NCBI RefSeq assembly: GCF_900491745.1
Contig: NZ_UETR01000003.1
Location: forward strand, 124,001 to 188,000
Source: Amarolinea aalborgensis
GTDB taxonomy: Bacteria > Chloroflexota > Anaerolineae > SSC4 > Amarolineaceae
Length of the DNA stretch: 64,000 bases
Direction of reading: 5' to 3'
The notes under the pieces are model-generated. The model made no database searches. It saw only the letters and a program-made list of their open reading frames with translations, and was not told the DNA's origin. The first letter of the stretch is position 1. Each line of letters starts with the position of its first letter. Position numbers and translations under genes: made by a program. Positions 9,110 to 16,778 of this stretch are shown one piece after another.

Positions 9110-10486
9110 ATGCTCCTGCGCACCAAACTGTTTGGCAAAACCTATGAATTCCCCGACATTCGCCTCCTCATGGGCAAGGCGAATGAGGAAAAATCAGGCG
9201 ATCGCCTGGCCGGGGTAGGCGCAGAGACCGCCGCCGAACGCATGGCCGCGCGCTATGTCCTGGCCGAAGTCCCGTTGTGGGTGCTGCATGATACGCCGGC
9301 CGTGCCGTACGCGGATGATGAAGTCACCCGCGTGATCCAGGACGGCGTCAATCAGACGATCTACCGCGAGATCAAGGACTGGAGCGTAGGTCAGTTCCGA
9401 GAATGGCTGCTGGCCGACACCACCGACGGCGCCATGATCCGCCGCATTTCCCAGGGCCTCACGGCCGAGATGATTGCCGGCGTGACCAAGCTGATGTCCA
9501 ACCTCGACCTCGTTTACGCCGCCAGCAAGATTCGGGTGACCGCGCACTGCAACAACACGATCGGCATGCCTGGCACCCTCGCCAGCCGCAATCAGCCCAA
9601 CCATCCCACCGATTCGCCCGAAGGCATCCGCGCTGAAATTTACGAGGGCCTCGCCTTTGGCTCCGGCGATTCGGTCATCGGCATCAATCCGGTGGACGAC
9701 TCCTACGCCAGTGTGGCCCGCCTGCTCGACATGACCTACGACATCATCCAAACCTGGCAGATTCCGACGCAAAACTGCGTGCTGGCGCACGTCACCACGC
9801 AGATGAAATGCCTGGAGGCCGGCTCGCCCGTCGGCCTGATTTTTCAATCGCTGGCTGGATCGCAGCGCGGCAACGAGTCATTTGGCATCTCAGTCCCACT
9901 GTTGGATGAAGCGTATGCCCTGGCGCGCAAGCACTGCTTCACGGCCGGGCCGAGCTACATGTACTTCGAGACGGGCCAGGGATCGGAGCTGTCGGCTGAC
10001 GCGCACCACGGCTGGGATCAGCTGGTGATGGAAGCCCGCTGTTATGGCCTGGCCAAGCGCTATCAGCCGTTCCAGGTCAACACCGTGGTGGGCTTCATCG
10101 GGCCGGAATATCTCTACGACGCCCGCCAGATTCAGCGCGCCGGGCTGGAAGACCATTTCATGGGCAAGCTGACCGGCATCCCCATGGGCTGCGACGCCTG
10201 TTATACCAATCATGCGCGCGCGGATCAAAACGCGATCGAGAACCTGGCTGTCATGCTGACAGCTGCGGGCTGTAACTATTTCATGGGCGTTCCGATGGGC
10301 GATGACTCGATGCTCTCCTATCAGTGCACGAGTTACCACGACGCGCCGACCCTGCGCCAGCTTTTCAAGCTGCGCCCCAATCCAGAGTTCGAGGCCTGGA
10401 TGGAGCAGTTGGGCTTGATGTGCAACGGCCGCCTGACCGAAAAGGCCGGCGATCCGTCGTTTTTCTTGCAACGGCGCGCGGCCTAA
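9110..10486 (+). CDS. eutB: Ethanolamine ammonia-lyase large (catalytic) subunit
   Basis: 458 residues, the usual size (about 453). The ATG at 9110 follows AAAGGAGTGAGG; an in-frame start 18 codons upstream lacks support. The protein is colinear with EutB throughout, including RVTAHCNNTIG near the substrate site and the C-terminal MGVPMGDDSMLSYQ. It forms the TIM barrel of the B12-dependent lyase that converts ethanolamine to acetaldehyde and ammonia, with EutC as partner subunit. The reaction product, acetaldehyde, is normally confined inside a bacterial microcompartment, and shell genes follow downstream. Confidence 0.97.
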   Translation: MLLRTKLFGKTYEFPDIRLLMGKANEEKSGDRLAGVGAETAAERMAARYVLAEVPLWVLHDTPAVPYADDEVTRVIQDGVNQTIYREIKDWSVGQFREWLLADTTDGAMIRRISQGLTAEMIAGVTKLMSNLDLVYAASKIRVTAHCNNTIGMPGTLASRNQPNHPTDSPEGIRAEIYEGLAFGSGDSVIGINPVDDSYASVARLLDMTYDIIQTWQIPTQNCVLAHVTTQMKCLEAGSPVGLIFQSLAGSQRGNESFGISVPLLDEAYALARKHCFTAGPSYMYFETGQGSELSADAHHGWDQLVMEARCYGLAKRYQPFQVNTVVGFIGPEYLYDARQIQRAGLEDHFMGKLTGIPMGCDACYTNHARADQNAIENLAVMLTAAGCNYFMGVPMGDDSMLSYQCTSYHDAPTLRQLFKLRPNPEFEAWMEQLGLMCNGRLTEKAGDPSFFLQRRAA

Positions 10487-10490
10487 GCGC

Positions 10491-10525
10491 AAAATACAAA
10501 GTGTAAAGTACAGAGTGCATTTTGT
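10491..10525. repeat. Degenerate heptamer array after eutB
   Basis: Five consecutive 7-base steps (AAAATAC, AAAGTGT, AAAGTAC, AGAGTGC, ATTTTGT) keep a seven-base period directly behind the eutB stop. They are too diverged to call a perfect repeat, but the period matches the clearer array 55 bases downstream. Confidence 0.4.
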
Positions 10526-10579
10526 GTTCAGTAGCGGACACTTGTGACGAGCGGTGACAGCGGTAAGTTCGGTTCAGCG

Positions 10580-10671
<92 letters not shown>

Positions 10672-10680
10672 GAGAAAACG

Positions 10681-11589
10681 ATGGATGAAGCGAAACTCAA
10701 TGCGATAATCGAATCAGTGCTGAAGGAACTGACTGCGGCCGGGGCGATCCAGGCGCCGGCGCGGGGCGGCGCTGATGGGACTGCGCCGGCCGGCGACCCG
10801 TGGGCGCGCGTGACCATTGACCTGCCCGATCCCACCACGCCGGACATGCGTATGCGTCCACAGGTCAAGGCGCCTTATGATGCAGACGGACTGAAGGCGC
10901 TGATGGCAGCTACGACCGCGCGCATCGGCGTAGGTCGGGCCGGGCCGCGCTATACGACGCAATCGCTCTTGCTCTTTCAAGCCGATCACGCCGTGACGCA
11001 AGATGCGCTCTACCGGAATGTGGATCAGCGTTTGCTCGACGACCTGGGGCTGTTCACCGTGCAGACGCAGATCACGGGCGGCAAGCAGGAGTATCTGCTG
11101 CGCCCTGACCTGGGCCGGTTGTTGACTGAGGATGCCAAACGAACGCTCGCCGAGCGCTGCGTCAAAGGCGCCAACGTGCAAGTTGTAATCGGCGATGGTC
11201 TGAGCGCCGCGGCTGTGGAAGCCAACGTGCGCCAGATGTTCCCAGTGCTCAAGCAGGGCGTGCAGGCCGCGGGGTTGACCTTTGGCACGCCGTTCTTCAT
11301 TCAATACTGCCGCGTCGGCGTCCTCAATGACATCGGCGAGGTGCTCAAACCCGATGTGGTGGTCCTGCTGATCGGCGAACGTCCGGGTCTGGGCCGCGCC
11401 GAAAGCATGAGCGCCTACATGGCTTTTCGCCCCAAGACCGGCGACACCGACGCCGATCGCGACGTGGTTTGCAATATCTTCGAAAATGGCGGCACCAACC
11501 CGCTGGAAGCTGGCGCGTTCGTCGTTCAGATTGCGCAGAAGATGCTCAAACACCAGGCGTCTGGCGTGAAACTCAAGTTGATGAAGTAG
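10681..11589 (+). CDS. eutC: Ethanolamine ammonia-lyase small subunit with N-terminal encapsulation helix
   Basis: 302 residues (usual 295-300). The first 20 residues form an amphipathic helix (AKLNAIIESVLKEL) followed by an Ala/Gly/Pro-rich linker to about residue 42. This is the known layout of EutC, whose N-terminus targets the lyase into the microcompartment lumen. The remaining body is colinear with EutC, which helps bind the nucleotide side of adenosylcobalamin. The stop is 13 bases before eutL. The targeting helix implies the enzyme is intended for a shell even though the locus encodes few shell types. Confidence 0.96.
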   Translation: MDEAKLNAIIESVLKELTAAGAIQAPARGGADGTAPAGDPWARVTIDLPDPTTPDMRMRPQVKAPYDADGLKALMAATTARIGVGRAGPRYTTQSLLLFQADHAVTQDALYRNVDQRLLDDLGLFTVQTQITGGKQEYLLRPDLGRLLTEDAKRTLAERCVKGANVQVVIGDGLSAAAVEANVRQMFPVLKQGVQAAGLTFGTPFFIQYCRVGVLNDIGEVLKPDVVVLLIGERPGLGRAESMSAYMAFRPKTGDTDADRDVVCNIFENGGTNPLEAGAFVVQIAQKMLKHQASGVKLKLMK

Positions 11590-11602
11590 AACGGGAGCAA
11601 CC

Positions 11603-12259
11603 ATGGGAATTCTCGATCCATTGTATGCAACGCCTCTGGCGGTGAGGATGATCCCCAATGTAGACCGCGGGCTGGCGGAGCAGTTGGGCCTGCGGCCAGA
11701 GCAGCGCTCGCTCGGCTTGATCACGGCCGATAACGATGACGCGACCTACGTGGCAATTGACGAGGCCACGAAGATGGCCGAGGTTGAGGTAGTGTACGCT
11801 CATTCCTTCTATGCCGGGGCCAAACATGCGTCGGGCAAACTGTCAGGCGAAATCATCGCTGTGCTGGCCGGGGCCAATCCGGCCGAGGTGCGCGCCGGCC
11901 TGCAGGCGGCTGTGCAGTTCATGAAGAATGAGGCCATCTGGTACTCAGCCAATGAGGACGCCTCGATTGCCTTTTTCCCGCACGTGATTTCCCGCACGGG
12001 CTCCTACCTGTCAAAGGTGTGCAGCATCGCCGAGGGCGAACCGCTCGCCTACCTGGTGGCGCCGCCCATCGAAGGCGTCATTGCCCTTGACGCGGCGCTG
12101 AAGGCCGCGGCCGTGCGCATCGTGGCTTATACCGCGCCACCTTCGGAGACGAATTATATGGGCGCCATGCTGACCGGCGACCAACCCGCTTGCAAAGCCG
12201 CGGCCATGGCCTTTCGCGACGCCGTGTTGGAAGTGGCCGCCAACCCCCTGAAATACTGA
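11603..12259 (+). CDS. eutL: Microcompartment shell protein EutL (trimeric, tandem BMC domain)
   Basis: 218 residues, matching EutL (219). Two circularly permuted BMC domains occupy about 1-105 and 110-218, ending SETNYMGAMLTGDQPACKAA as in EutL. EutL trimers form gated pores in the shell facets and are thought to pass large molecules such as cofactors. GGGAG sits 7 bases before the ATG. Next to eutC and eutM, it gives the facet component of a shell. It contains no extra domain. Confidence 0.95.
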   Translation: MGILDPLYATPLAVRMIPNVDRGLAEQLGLRPEQRSLGLITADNDDATYVAIDEATKMAEVEVVYAHSFYAGAKHASGKLSGEIIAVLAGANPAEVRAGLQAAVQFMKNEAIWYSANEDASIAFFPHVISRTGSYLSKVCSIAEGEPLAYLVAPPIEGVIALDAALKAAAVRIVAYTAPPSETNYMGAMLTGDQPACKAAAMAFRDAVLEVAANPLKY

Positions 12260-12293
12260 TTCTAATTAGACATAACTTACGGGAGATACACCT

Positions 12294-12608
12294 ATGCCAG
12301 ACATTGCAATGATTGCCTTAGGCATGATCGAAACCAAAGGACTGGTTTCGGCCATCGAAGCGGCCGACGCCATGGTCAAAGCCGCGAACGTCACCCTGAT
12401 CGGTTCTGAGTTTATCGGCGGAGGCTACGTCACCGTGATGGTGCGTGGGGACGTGGGCGCGGTCAAAGCCGCCACCGATGCCGGCGCGGCGGCCGCGCAG
12501 CGCGTTGGCGAACTCGTTTCTGTGCACGTCATCCCGCGGCCGCACAGCGACGTTGAAATGATCCTGCCGCAGAAGGGCAAAGGCACGATGCCCGCGCGCG
12601 GGAAGTAG
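12294..12608 (+). CDS. eutM: Microcompartment shell hexamer protein (EutM/PduA type)
   Basis: 104 residues, one BMC domain. MIALGMIETKGLVSAIEAADAMVKAANV is the classic BMC-H start, and VIPRPHSDVE the conserved end; a short tail of about 15 residues (KGKGTMPARGK) follows. Such hexamers tile the shell facets and have a small central pore for substrates. GGGAGATACACCT precedes the ATG. It is the only single-domain BMC protein in the locus, so it would have to provide all facet tiling together with EutL. Confidence 0.95.
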   Translation: MPDIAMIALGMIETKGLVSAIEAADAMVKAANVTLIGSEFIGGGYVTVMVRGDVGAVKAATDAGAAAAQRVGELVSVHVIPRPHSDVEMILPQKGKGTMPARGK

Positions 12609-12620
12609 GCGTAAAACAAG

Positions 12621-12679
12621 GAACGCTGAATGCTGAACGCTGAGTGGAGATCATGCTCCACGTTCAGCATTCAGCGTTC
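12621..12679. repeat. Long hairpin made of heptamer repeats between eutM and eutQ
   Basis: A 19-base arm at 12621-12639 is perfectly complementary to 12661-12679, and an inner TGGAG/CTCCA stem (12645-12649 with 12656-12660) closes the loop. Each arm is itself three heptamers (AACGCTG-AATGCTG-AACGCTG and its mirror). No T-run follows. The stem would separate shell mRNA from the eutQ-eutJ part and could act in processing or partial termination. Confidence 0.85.
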
Positions 12680-12707
12680 TGTATTCACCATTTACCGGGG
12701 TTGCGCC

Positions 12708-13238
12708 ATGCGCCAGGTTTTTACGGCTGCCGACATTCGAAAATTGCGCCAGCAGGGCACGCGCGTGCTGGTGCTCGCCCAGGCTGACTTGATCTCGCCG
12801 GAGGCGTTGGACGTTGCGCGCGAGGCTGGAATCGAGGTTCATCGTCCTGGCGCCGCGCCCGCCGCGCCGCCAAGCCCCGTCGCCCTGCCGCCGCTCAAGG
12901 CGGTGACGCGCGGCAGCATCAGCCTGCAGCCCTTTGGCGAAGGGCTGGCGACGCCAGGCGCTGATGTCCGCTTGAAGGATGTCATCACCAGCGATGATCG
13001 CACCCCGATGGCGGTGGGTTACATGAGCCTGGAGCGCGGCGAGTTTCCCTGGACGCTGACCTACGACGAGATTGACATTGTCCTGGAAGGCGAACTGGTC
13101 ATTACGCGCGGCGCTGAAGTCGTACGTGGTCGGCCGGGCGATGTCATCTTCATCCCCAAGGGTTCCAGCATTACCTTCGGTACGCCCAGCTCCACTCGTT
13201 TTGTTTACGTGACCTACCCGGCAGACTGGAACAAGTAG
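12708..13238 (+). CDS. eutQ: Ethanolamine utilization protein EutQ (cupin; acetate kinase family)
   Basis: 176 residues; shorter than enterobacterial EutQ (about 229). The first 45 residues form a small module (VFTAADIRKLRQQGTRVLVL...) like that of the small protein encoded at 14093. After a Pro/Ala linker comes the EutQ cupin (about 70-176), with YDEIDIVLEGEL and RPGDVIFIPKGS. EutQ has been reported to have acetate kinase activity and to be needed for microcompartment formation during anoxic growth on ethanolamine. The ATG at 12708 is chosen because the protein aligns from there. If the kinase role holds, it is the only downstream metabolic enzyme in the locus. Confidence 0.9.
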   Translation: MRQVFTAADIRKLRQQGTRVLVLAQADLISPEALDVAREAGIEVHRPGAAPAAPPSPVALPPLKAVTRGSISLQPFGEGLATPGADVRLKDVITSDDRTPMAVGYMSLERGEFPWTLTYDEIDIVLEGELVITRGAEVVRGRPGDVIFIPKGSSITFGTPSSTRFVYVTYPADWNK

Positions 13239-13241
13239 CGC

Positions 13242-14066
13242 ATGAATCCCAGCCTGCACGCGTTACTCAAGCAGACCGACGCCGTGATGAGCGCGCATCC
13301 CCCACGGCTGCGCGGCCGGCCAACCCACGTCGGCGTTGACCTGGGTACGGCTTATACCGTGCTCGTGGTGTTGAACGAAGCGCAGCAACCCCTGGCCGGC
13401 GCCTACCAGTTTGCGCAGGTTGTGCGCGATGGCCTGGTGGTTGATTTCCACGGCGCCATCAGTTTGCTACAGCGCCTTAAAAAGCAAGTTGAGCAGCGCC
13501 TGGGCGTTGAACTAACGCATGCCGCGTCCGGCTTTCCGCCGGGCGTGCCGCGCAGCGAAGTGCGAGCCACGGCCAATGTGCTGATTGCCGCTGGGCTCGA
13601 GTGCACTGATCTGATTGACGAGCCATCCGCGGCCAACAACGTCCTGCAGATTCGCGACGGCGCTATCGTAGATGTGGGCGGCGGGACTACCGGCATCGCG
13701 ATCGTCAAGCACGGCCAGGTCATCTACACGGCCGACGAGCCGACCGGCGGCACGCATTTTTCCCTGGTCCTGGCTGGCGGGTTGGGGTTGACCTTCGAGC
13801 AGGCCGAAGAACTCAAGAAAAATCCACGCGAACAGGCGCGGCTCTTTCCGGTCCTGCGACCGGTGATGGAGAAGGTGGGCAGCATTGTGCGCCGTCACGT
13901 GGCCGGCCATGCCGTGGACACGCTCTACCTGGTGGGCGGCACGTGCGCCTACCCCGGGATGGCGCAGGTGATTGAAGAGTACACCGGCATCAAGACGCTG
14001 CTTCCCGGCAACCCGCTGTTCATCACCCCGCTCGGCATTGCCATGCACGATCGGGCCGATCGTTAG
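13242..14066 (+). CDS. eutJ: Ethanolamine utilization chaperone-like protein EutJ
   Basis: 274 residues (usual about 279), actin/Hsp70 nucleotide-binding fold. Visible loops are GVDLGTAYTVLVV (phosphate 1), VDVGGGTTGIAIV (phosphate 2) and LVGGTCAYPGM (adenosine). EutJ is a conserved companion of eut operons and is presumed to be a chaperone; its client is not firmly known. The ATG follows the eutQ stop by three bases, so the two are translationally linked. Confidence 0.92.
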   Translation: MNPSLHALLKQTDAVMSAHPPRLRGRPTHVGVDLGTAYTVLVVLNEAQQPLAGAYQFAQVVRDGLVVDFHGAISLLQRLKKQVEQRLGVELTHAASGFPPGVPRSEVRATANVLIAAGLECTDLIDEPSAANNVLQIRDGAIVDVGGGTTGIAIVKHGQVIYTADEPTGGTHFSLVLAGGLGLTFEQAEELKKNPREQARLFPVLRPVMEKVGSIVRRHVAGHAVDTLYLVGGTCAYPGMAQVIEEYTGIKTLLPGNPLFITPLGIAMHDRADR

Positions 14067-14092
14067 GCGCTTTTCTCCTGCGCGAGGAACCT

Positions 14093-14374
14093 ATGCCCAA
14101 GAAATTCTTGACCGAACGCGACATTGATACCCTGCATGCGCAGGGTGTGACCCACCTGGATGTAGACGCCAACACGGTCCTCACCGCCTTGGCCCAGGAT
14201 CGAATGCAGAAGCTCGGCATGGGCATCAATCGGGTGAGTGCCGCCCCAACCCCTATGCCGATCGCTCCCGATCTGCCCGCGCAGGTCAAAACCGCCGTCC
14301 TGGCGCGCCTGGGCGACCAGGTGGATGCCGCCCTGCTCGATGCCATCATTGCCCGTGTTCTCGCGCGAACGTAG
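14093..14374 (+). CDS. Small eut-operon protein with EutQ-N-like module and EutC-like C-terminal helix
   Basis: 93 residues, GAGGAAC ribosome site 6 bases before ATG. Residues 3-45 (FLTERDIDTLHAQGVTHLDV...) share pattern with the EutQ N-terminus in this operon and with the start of EutT proteins as I remember them. Residues 48-62 are a Pro/Ala linker. The tail, ALLDAIIARVLART, matches the EutC N-terminal helix AKLNAIIESVLKEL at A-x-L-[ND]-A-I-I-x-x-V-L. That suggests a lumen-targeted cargo or scaffold. I know no name for it. It is the last gene of the eut run, and the next gene starts 5 bases later. No catalytic motif is seen. Confidence 0.75.
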   Translation: MPKKFLTERDIDTLHAQGVTHLDVDANTVLTALAQDRMQKLGMGINRVSAAPTPMPIAPDLPAQVKTAVLARLGDQVDAALLDAIIARVLART

Positions 14375-14379
14375 CGGTT

Positions 14380-14769
14380 GTGAAAGAGTTAAAATTGGCT
14401 CCTGTGCATCCGGGTGAGGTTCTGAGCGAGGAGTTCCTGGTACCGTTGCACCTGACAGCGGATCAATTGGCGCTCGCTATTCACGTGTCAGTACGCCGCG
14501 TCCAGGAAATCATTCTGGGAAAACGTGCGATAACTGCCGATATTGCGCTGCGCCTGGCCCGGTATTTCGGCACTTCAGCCCATTTTTGGTTTGGATTGCA
14601 GATGGATTACGATCTCGACGTGGCTGAAGATGAACTGGATGACCGCATCGAACGGGATGTCAAGGTGCTCGAAAGAGGCTCAACCTCGAAATCAGGAGAA
14701 AGCGGTGTCATAGTCCTCAGAGAGAGGGCAGACGATTCCGATTTCCGATCTCCGACTTCCGATCTCTAG
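14380..14769 (+). CDS. higA: HigA family antitoxin (orphan)
   Basis: 129 residues, GTG start. The first 95 residues are a HigA XRE-type HTH: HPGEVLSEEFLVPL, then a helix-turn-helix, then ARYFGTSAHFWFGLQ. HigA neutralises the HigB mRNA interferase and represses its own promoter; no higB lies next to it, so it may be a lone regulator or leftover. The last eleven or so codons run through a heptamer repeat, so the C-terminus (DSDFRSPTSDL) is repeat-derived and unlike the family. It starts 5 bases after the eut run and could be read from the eut promoter. Confidence 0.85.
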   Translation: MKELKLAPVHPGEVLSEEFLVPLHLTADQLALAIHVSVRRVQEIILGKRAITADIALRLARYFGTSAHFWFGLQMDYDLDVAEDELDDRIERDVKVLERGSTSKSGESGVIVLRERADDSDFRSPTSDL

Positions 14770-14789
14770 TCCCCGGTCTCCGGTCTCGG
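14734..14789. repeat. Heptamer array at the higA / ABC-F convergent end, 8 units
   Basis: Eight 7-base units (GATTCCG, ATTTCCG, ATCTCCG, ACTTCCG, ATCTCTA, GTCCCCG, GTCTCCG, GTCTCGG) share the CTCCG core of the 10581 array. They overlap the higA 3' end and stop two bases before the end of the ABC-F gene. Confidence 0.85.
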
Positions 14790-14790
14790 A

Positions 14791-16446
14791 TCATCTTTTC
14801 ACCCGCTGCTTGGTTTCCAGGTAATCAGTGTACCCGCCCGTGTAGTTCACCAACACGCCCTGGTCTGGATCCAGTTCTACGATGCGATCTACCGTCTGAT
14901 CCAGAAAATAGCGGTCATGCGAAATGATGAGAACCGTGCCGTTGAAGTCGTCCAGCGCCTTCTCCAGCACCTCGCAGGAGGCGATGTCCAGGTTGTTCGT
15001 CGGTTCGTCCAGCAGCAGGAAGTTGGGCTGCTGCAGCATCAGCAGCGCCATCTGCAAGCGGCTGCGCTCGCCGCCGCTCAGACTGCCGACGGTCTGTTCA
15101 TTCGCGCGCTTCCACTCGAAGAGGAACTGGGTCAGGAATGCCGCGGCTTCGCGCTGATACATCGGCTTGACCTCACGCACCATCTCCACCAGCGTCTTGC
15201 TGTAGTCCAGGCTCTGGTGTTCCTGGGTGTAGACGCCCATCTTGACGCTGGGCCCGATTTTGACCACGCCGCTGGTTGGTTGCAGCGCGCCGATGATGCA
15301 GCGAAACAGCACGCTCTTGCCCGCGCCGTTGGGGCCGACCAAGCCCACGCGTTCGCCGTGCCACAAGAGGAGATTGGCCCCGGCCAGCACCAACTCATCA
15401 TCGAACGCCTTGACCAGATCAATGATCTCCAGCACCTTGCTCGACCCGCGCCAGCCTTCCAGCTCCAGGCCCATCGGCCGCTGCTCAACCACTGCATCCA
15501 CTTTATCCATGCGTTCGATCTGGCGACGCTTGTTGCGCGCCTGCACCACGTGGCGTCGGTTGGACGCACGCGGATCAACCTGGCTGGCCCACAGTTCCAT
15601 GCGCGCAATGGCGGCTTCCAGGCGGCTGATTTCCTTCTGCTGCGCGGCGTGCATCTGCGCCTGGCGCAGGCGCCGCAGCTCCCGCTCGACGACATAGGCT
15701 GTGTAGTTGCCGACGTAAAAATCGAGCTTGCCGCCTTCCAGTTCCACGATGCTGTCCGCAACCTCATCCAGCAGGTAGCGGTCGTGCGAGACGATGACGA
15801 CTGCGCCAGGGTAGCCGCGGATGAATTTCTCCAGGAACGCCTTGCCGGCCAGGTCAAGGTGATTGTCCGGCTCATCCAGCAGCAGGCAGCTCGGCCGGTT
15901 GACAGCCAGCTTCGCCAGCGCCAGCAGCTTCTTCTGGCCGCCGCTCAAGACGCCAGTGGGCAAATCGAAATCGGCGTCGCTGAATCCCAACTGACGCAGG
16001 GTCGCCTTGACAGTGTTGTCATATTGCAGCCCGCCGGCCTCGGTGTAAGCGGCCAATAGGCGTTGCTGCTGCTCCAGGGCGCGTGTGAGCGCCCGCTCAT
16101 CACTGTAGACGGCCGCGTTGCCCAGGTCTTTGGCGATTCTTTCCAGGTCCGCTTCGATGCCGGCCAGGCGGCCGGAGGCGGTCATAGCCTCGGCCAGGAC
16201 GCTGCGCACCGGGTCGAGGCGCACCTCTTGCGGCAGATAACCGATGCGGGTGCCCTTGGCTGTCACCACGAAGCCGGCCGCCGGCGTCAGCTCCCCGGTC
16301 AGCAATTTGAGAATGGTGCTTTTGCCCGCGCCATTGGGGCCGACAAAGCCAAGCCGTGCATCGTCCGCGATGGCCCAACTCAGGTTTTGCACCCCAGGGC
16401 CGTCGGGGTGGGTGTAGGAGACGTTATCGAGTCGTAGAATGATCAT
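14791..16446 (-). CDS. ABC-F family ATPase (ribosome-associated type)
   Basis: 551 residues with two ABC cassettes and no membrane segment. Walker A motifs are GPNGAGKST (about 36-44) and GPNGAGKSV (about 360-368); signatures are LSGGQKK and LSGGERS; between them lies a charged linker with a long helix, the ABC-F interdomain arm. ABC-F proteins bind the ribosomal E site and act in translation or antibiotic protection; this one's exact subfamily is not clear. A near-consensus promoter lies so close upstream that the transcript would have a leader of only about 10 bases, and no Shine-Dalgarno is visible. Confidence 0.93.
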   Translation of the reverse strand: MIILRLDNVSYTHPDGPGVQNLSWAIADDARLGFVGPNGAGKSTILKLLTGELTPAAGFVVTAKGTRIGYLPQEVRLDPVRSVLAEAMTASGRLAGIEADLERIAKDLGNAAVYSDERALTRALEQQQRLLAAYTEAGGLQYDNTVKATLRQLGFSDADFDLPTGVLSGGQKKLLALAKLAVNRPSCLLLDEPDNHLDLAGKAFLEKFIRGYPGAVVIVSHDRYLLDEVADSIVELEGGKLDFYVGNYTAYVVERELRRLRQAQMHAAQQKEISRLEAAIARMELWASQVDPRASNRRHVVQARNKRRQIERMDKVDAVVEQRPMGLELEGWRGSSKVLEIIDLVKAFDDELVLAGANLLLWHGERVGLVGPNGAGKSVLFRCIIGALQPTSGVVKIGPSVKMGVYTQEHQSLDYSKTLVEMVREVKPMYQREAAAFLTQFLFEWKRANEQTVGSLSGGERSRLQMALLMLQQPNFLLLDEPTNNLDIASCEVLEKALDDFNGTVLIISHDRYFLDQTVDRIVELDPDQGVLVNYTGGYTDYLETKQRVKR

Positions 16447-16463
16447 GATGTATGGTGGCGCGG

Positions 16464-16492
16464 ATTATAGCAATCCCGGTGGTTAGCGTCAA
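16464..16492 (-). promoter_or_regulatory. Sigma-70 promoter of the ABC-F gene
   Basis: Read on the minus strand: TTGACG (16487-16492), 17-bp spacer, TATAAT (16464-16469). Expected start near 16457, only about ten bases before the ATG. Confidence 0.8.
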
Positions 16493-16778
16493 ACACGAAC
16501 GCGCCCCGTGCAGTCTGGCGTAGTGGCTTGCGATGACGCAACATGGAGCCAGGCATGCAGTTGGCGCGCACAAGTCGAAGAAAAGGCTCTCGTGTGGCTG
16601 TTCACAAGACAGACAATGAGTCCTGCCCTTCTCTCGCTTCCCCACACCTGAGAGGTTGAACAGACACCGAGAGCCTCGAAGCGTCGCTCACGGCGGCTGA
16701 GCCGAAACTCAGCCGCCGTGGCGTCAGGGACGTTGCGGCCAGTCGGGGGTATGGCCGCAACGGCGGTCAACTAGACCC
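16493..16778. other. Intergenic region with two perfect hairpins downstream of the large secreted protein gene
   Basis: No gene is visible. A 13-bp stem (16689-16701 with 16708-16720, loop CCGAAA) and a 9-bp stem (16732-16740 with 16753-16761) lie just after the stop of the 1810-residue protein. Neither has a good T-run; they may together form its transcript end. Confidence 0.55.
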
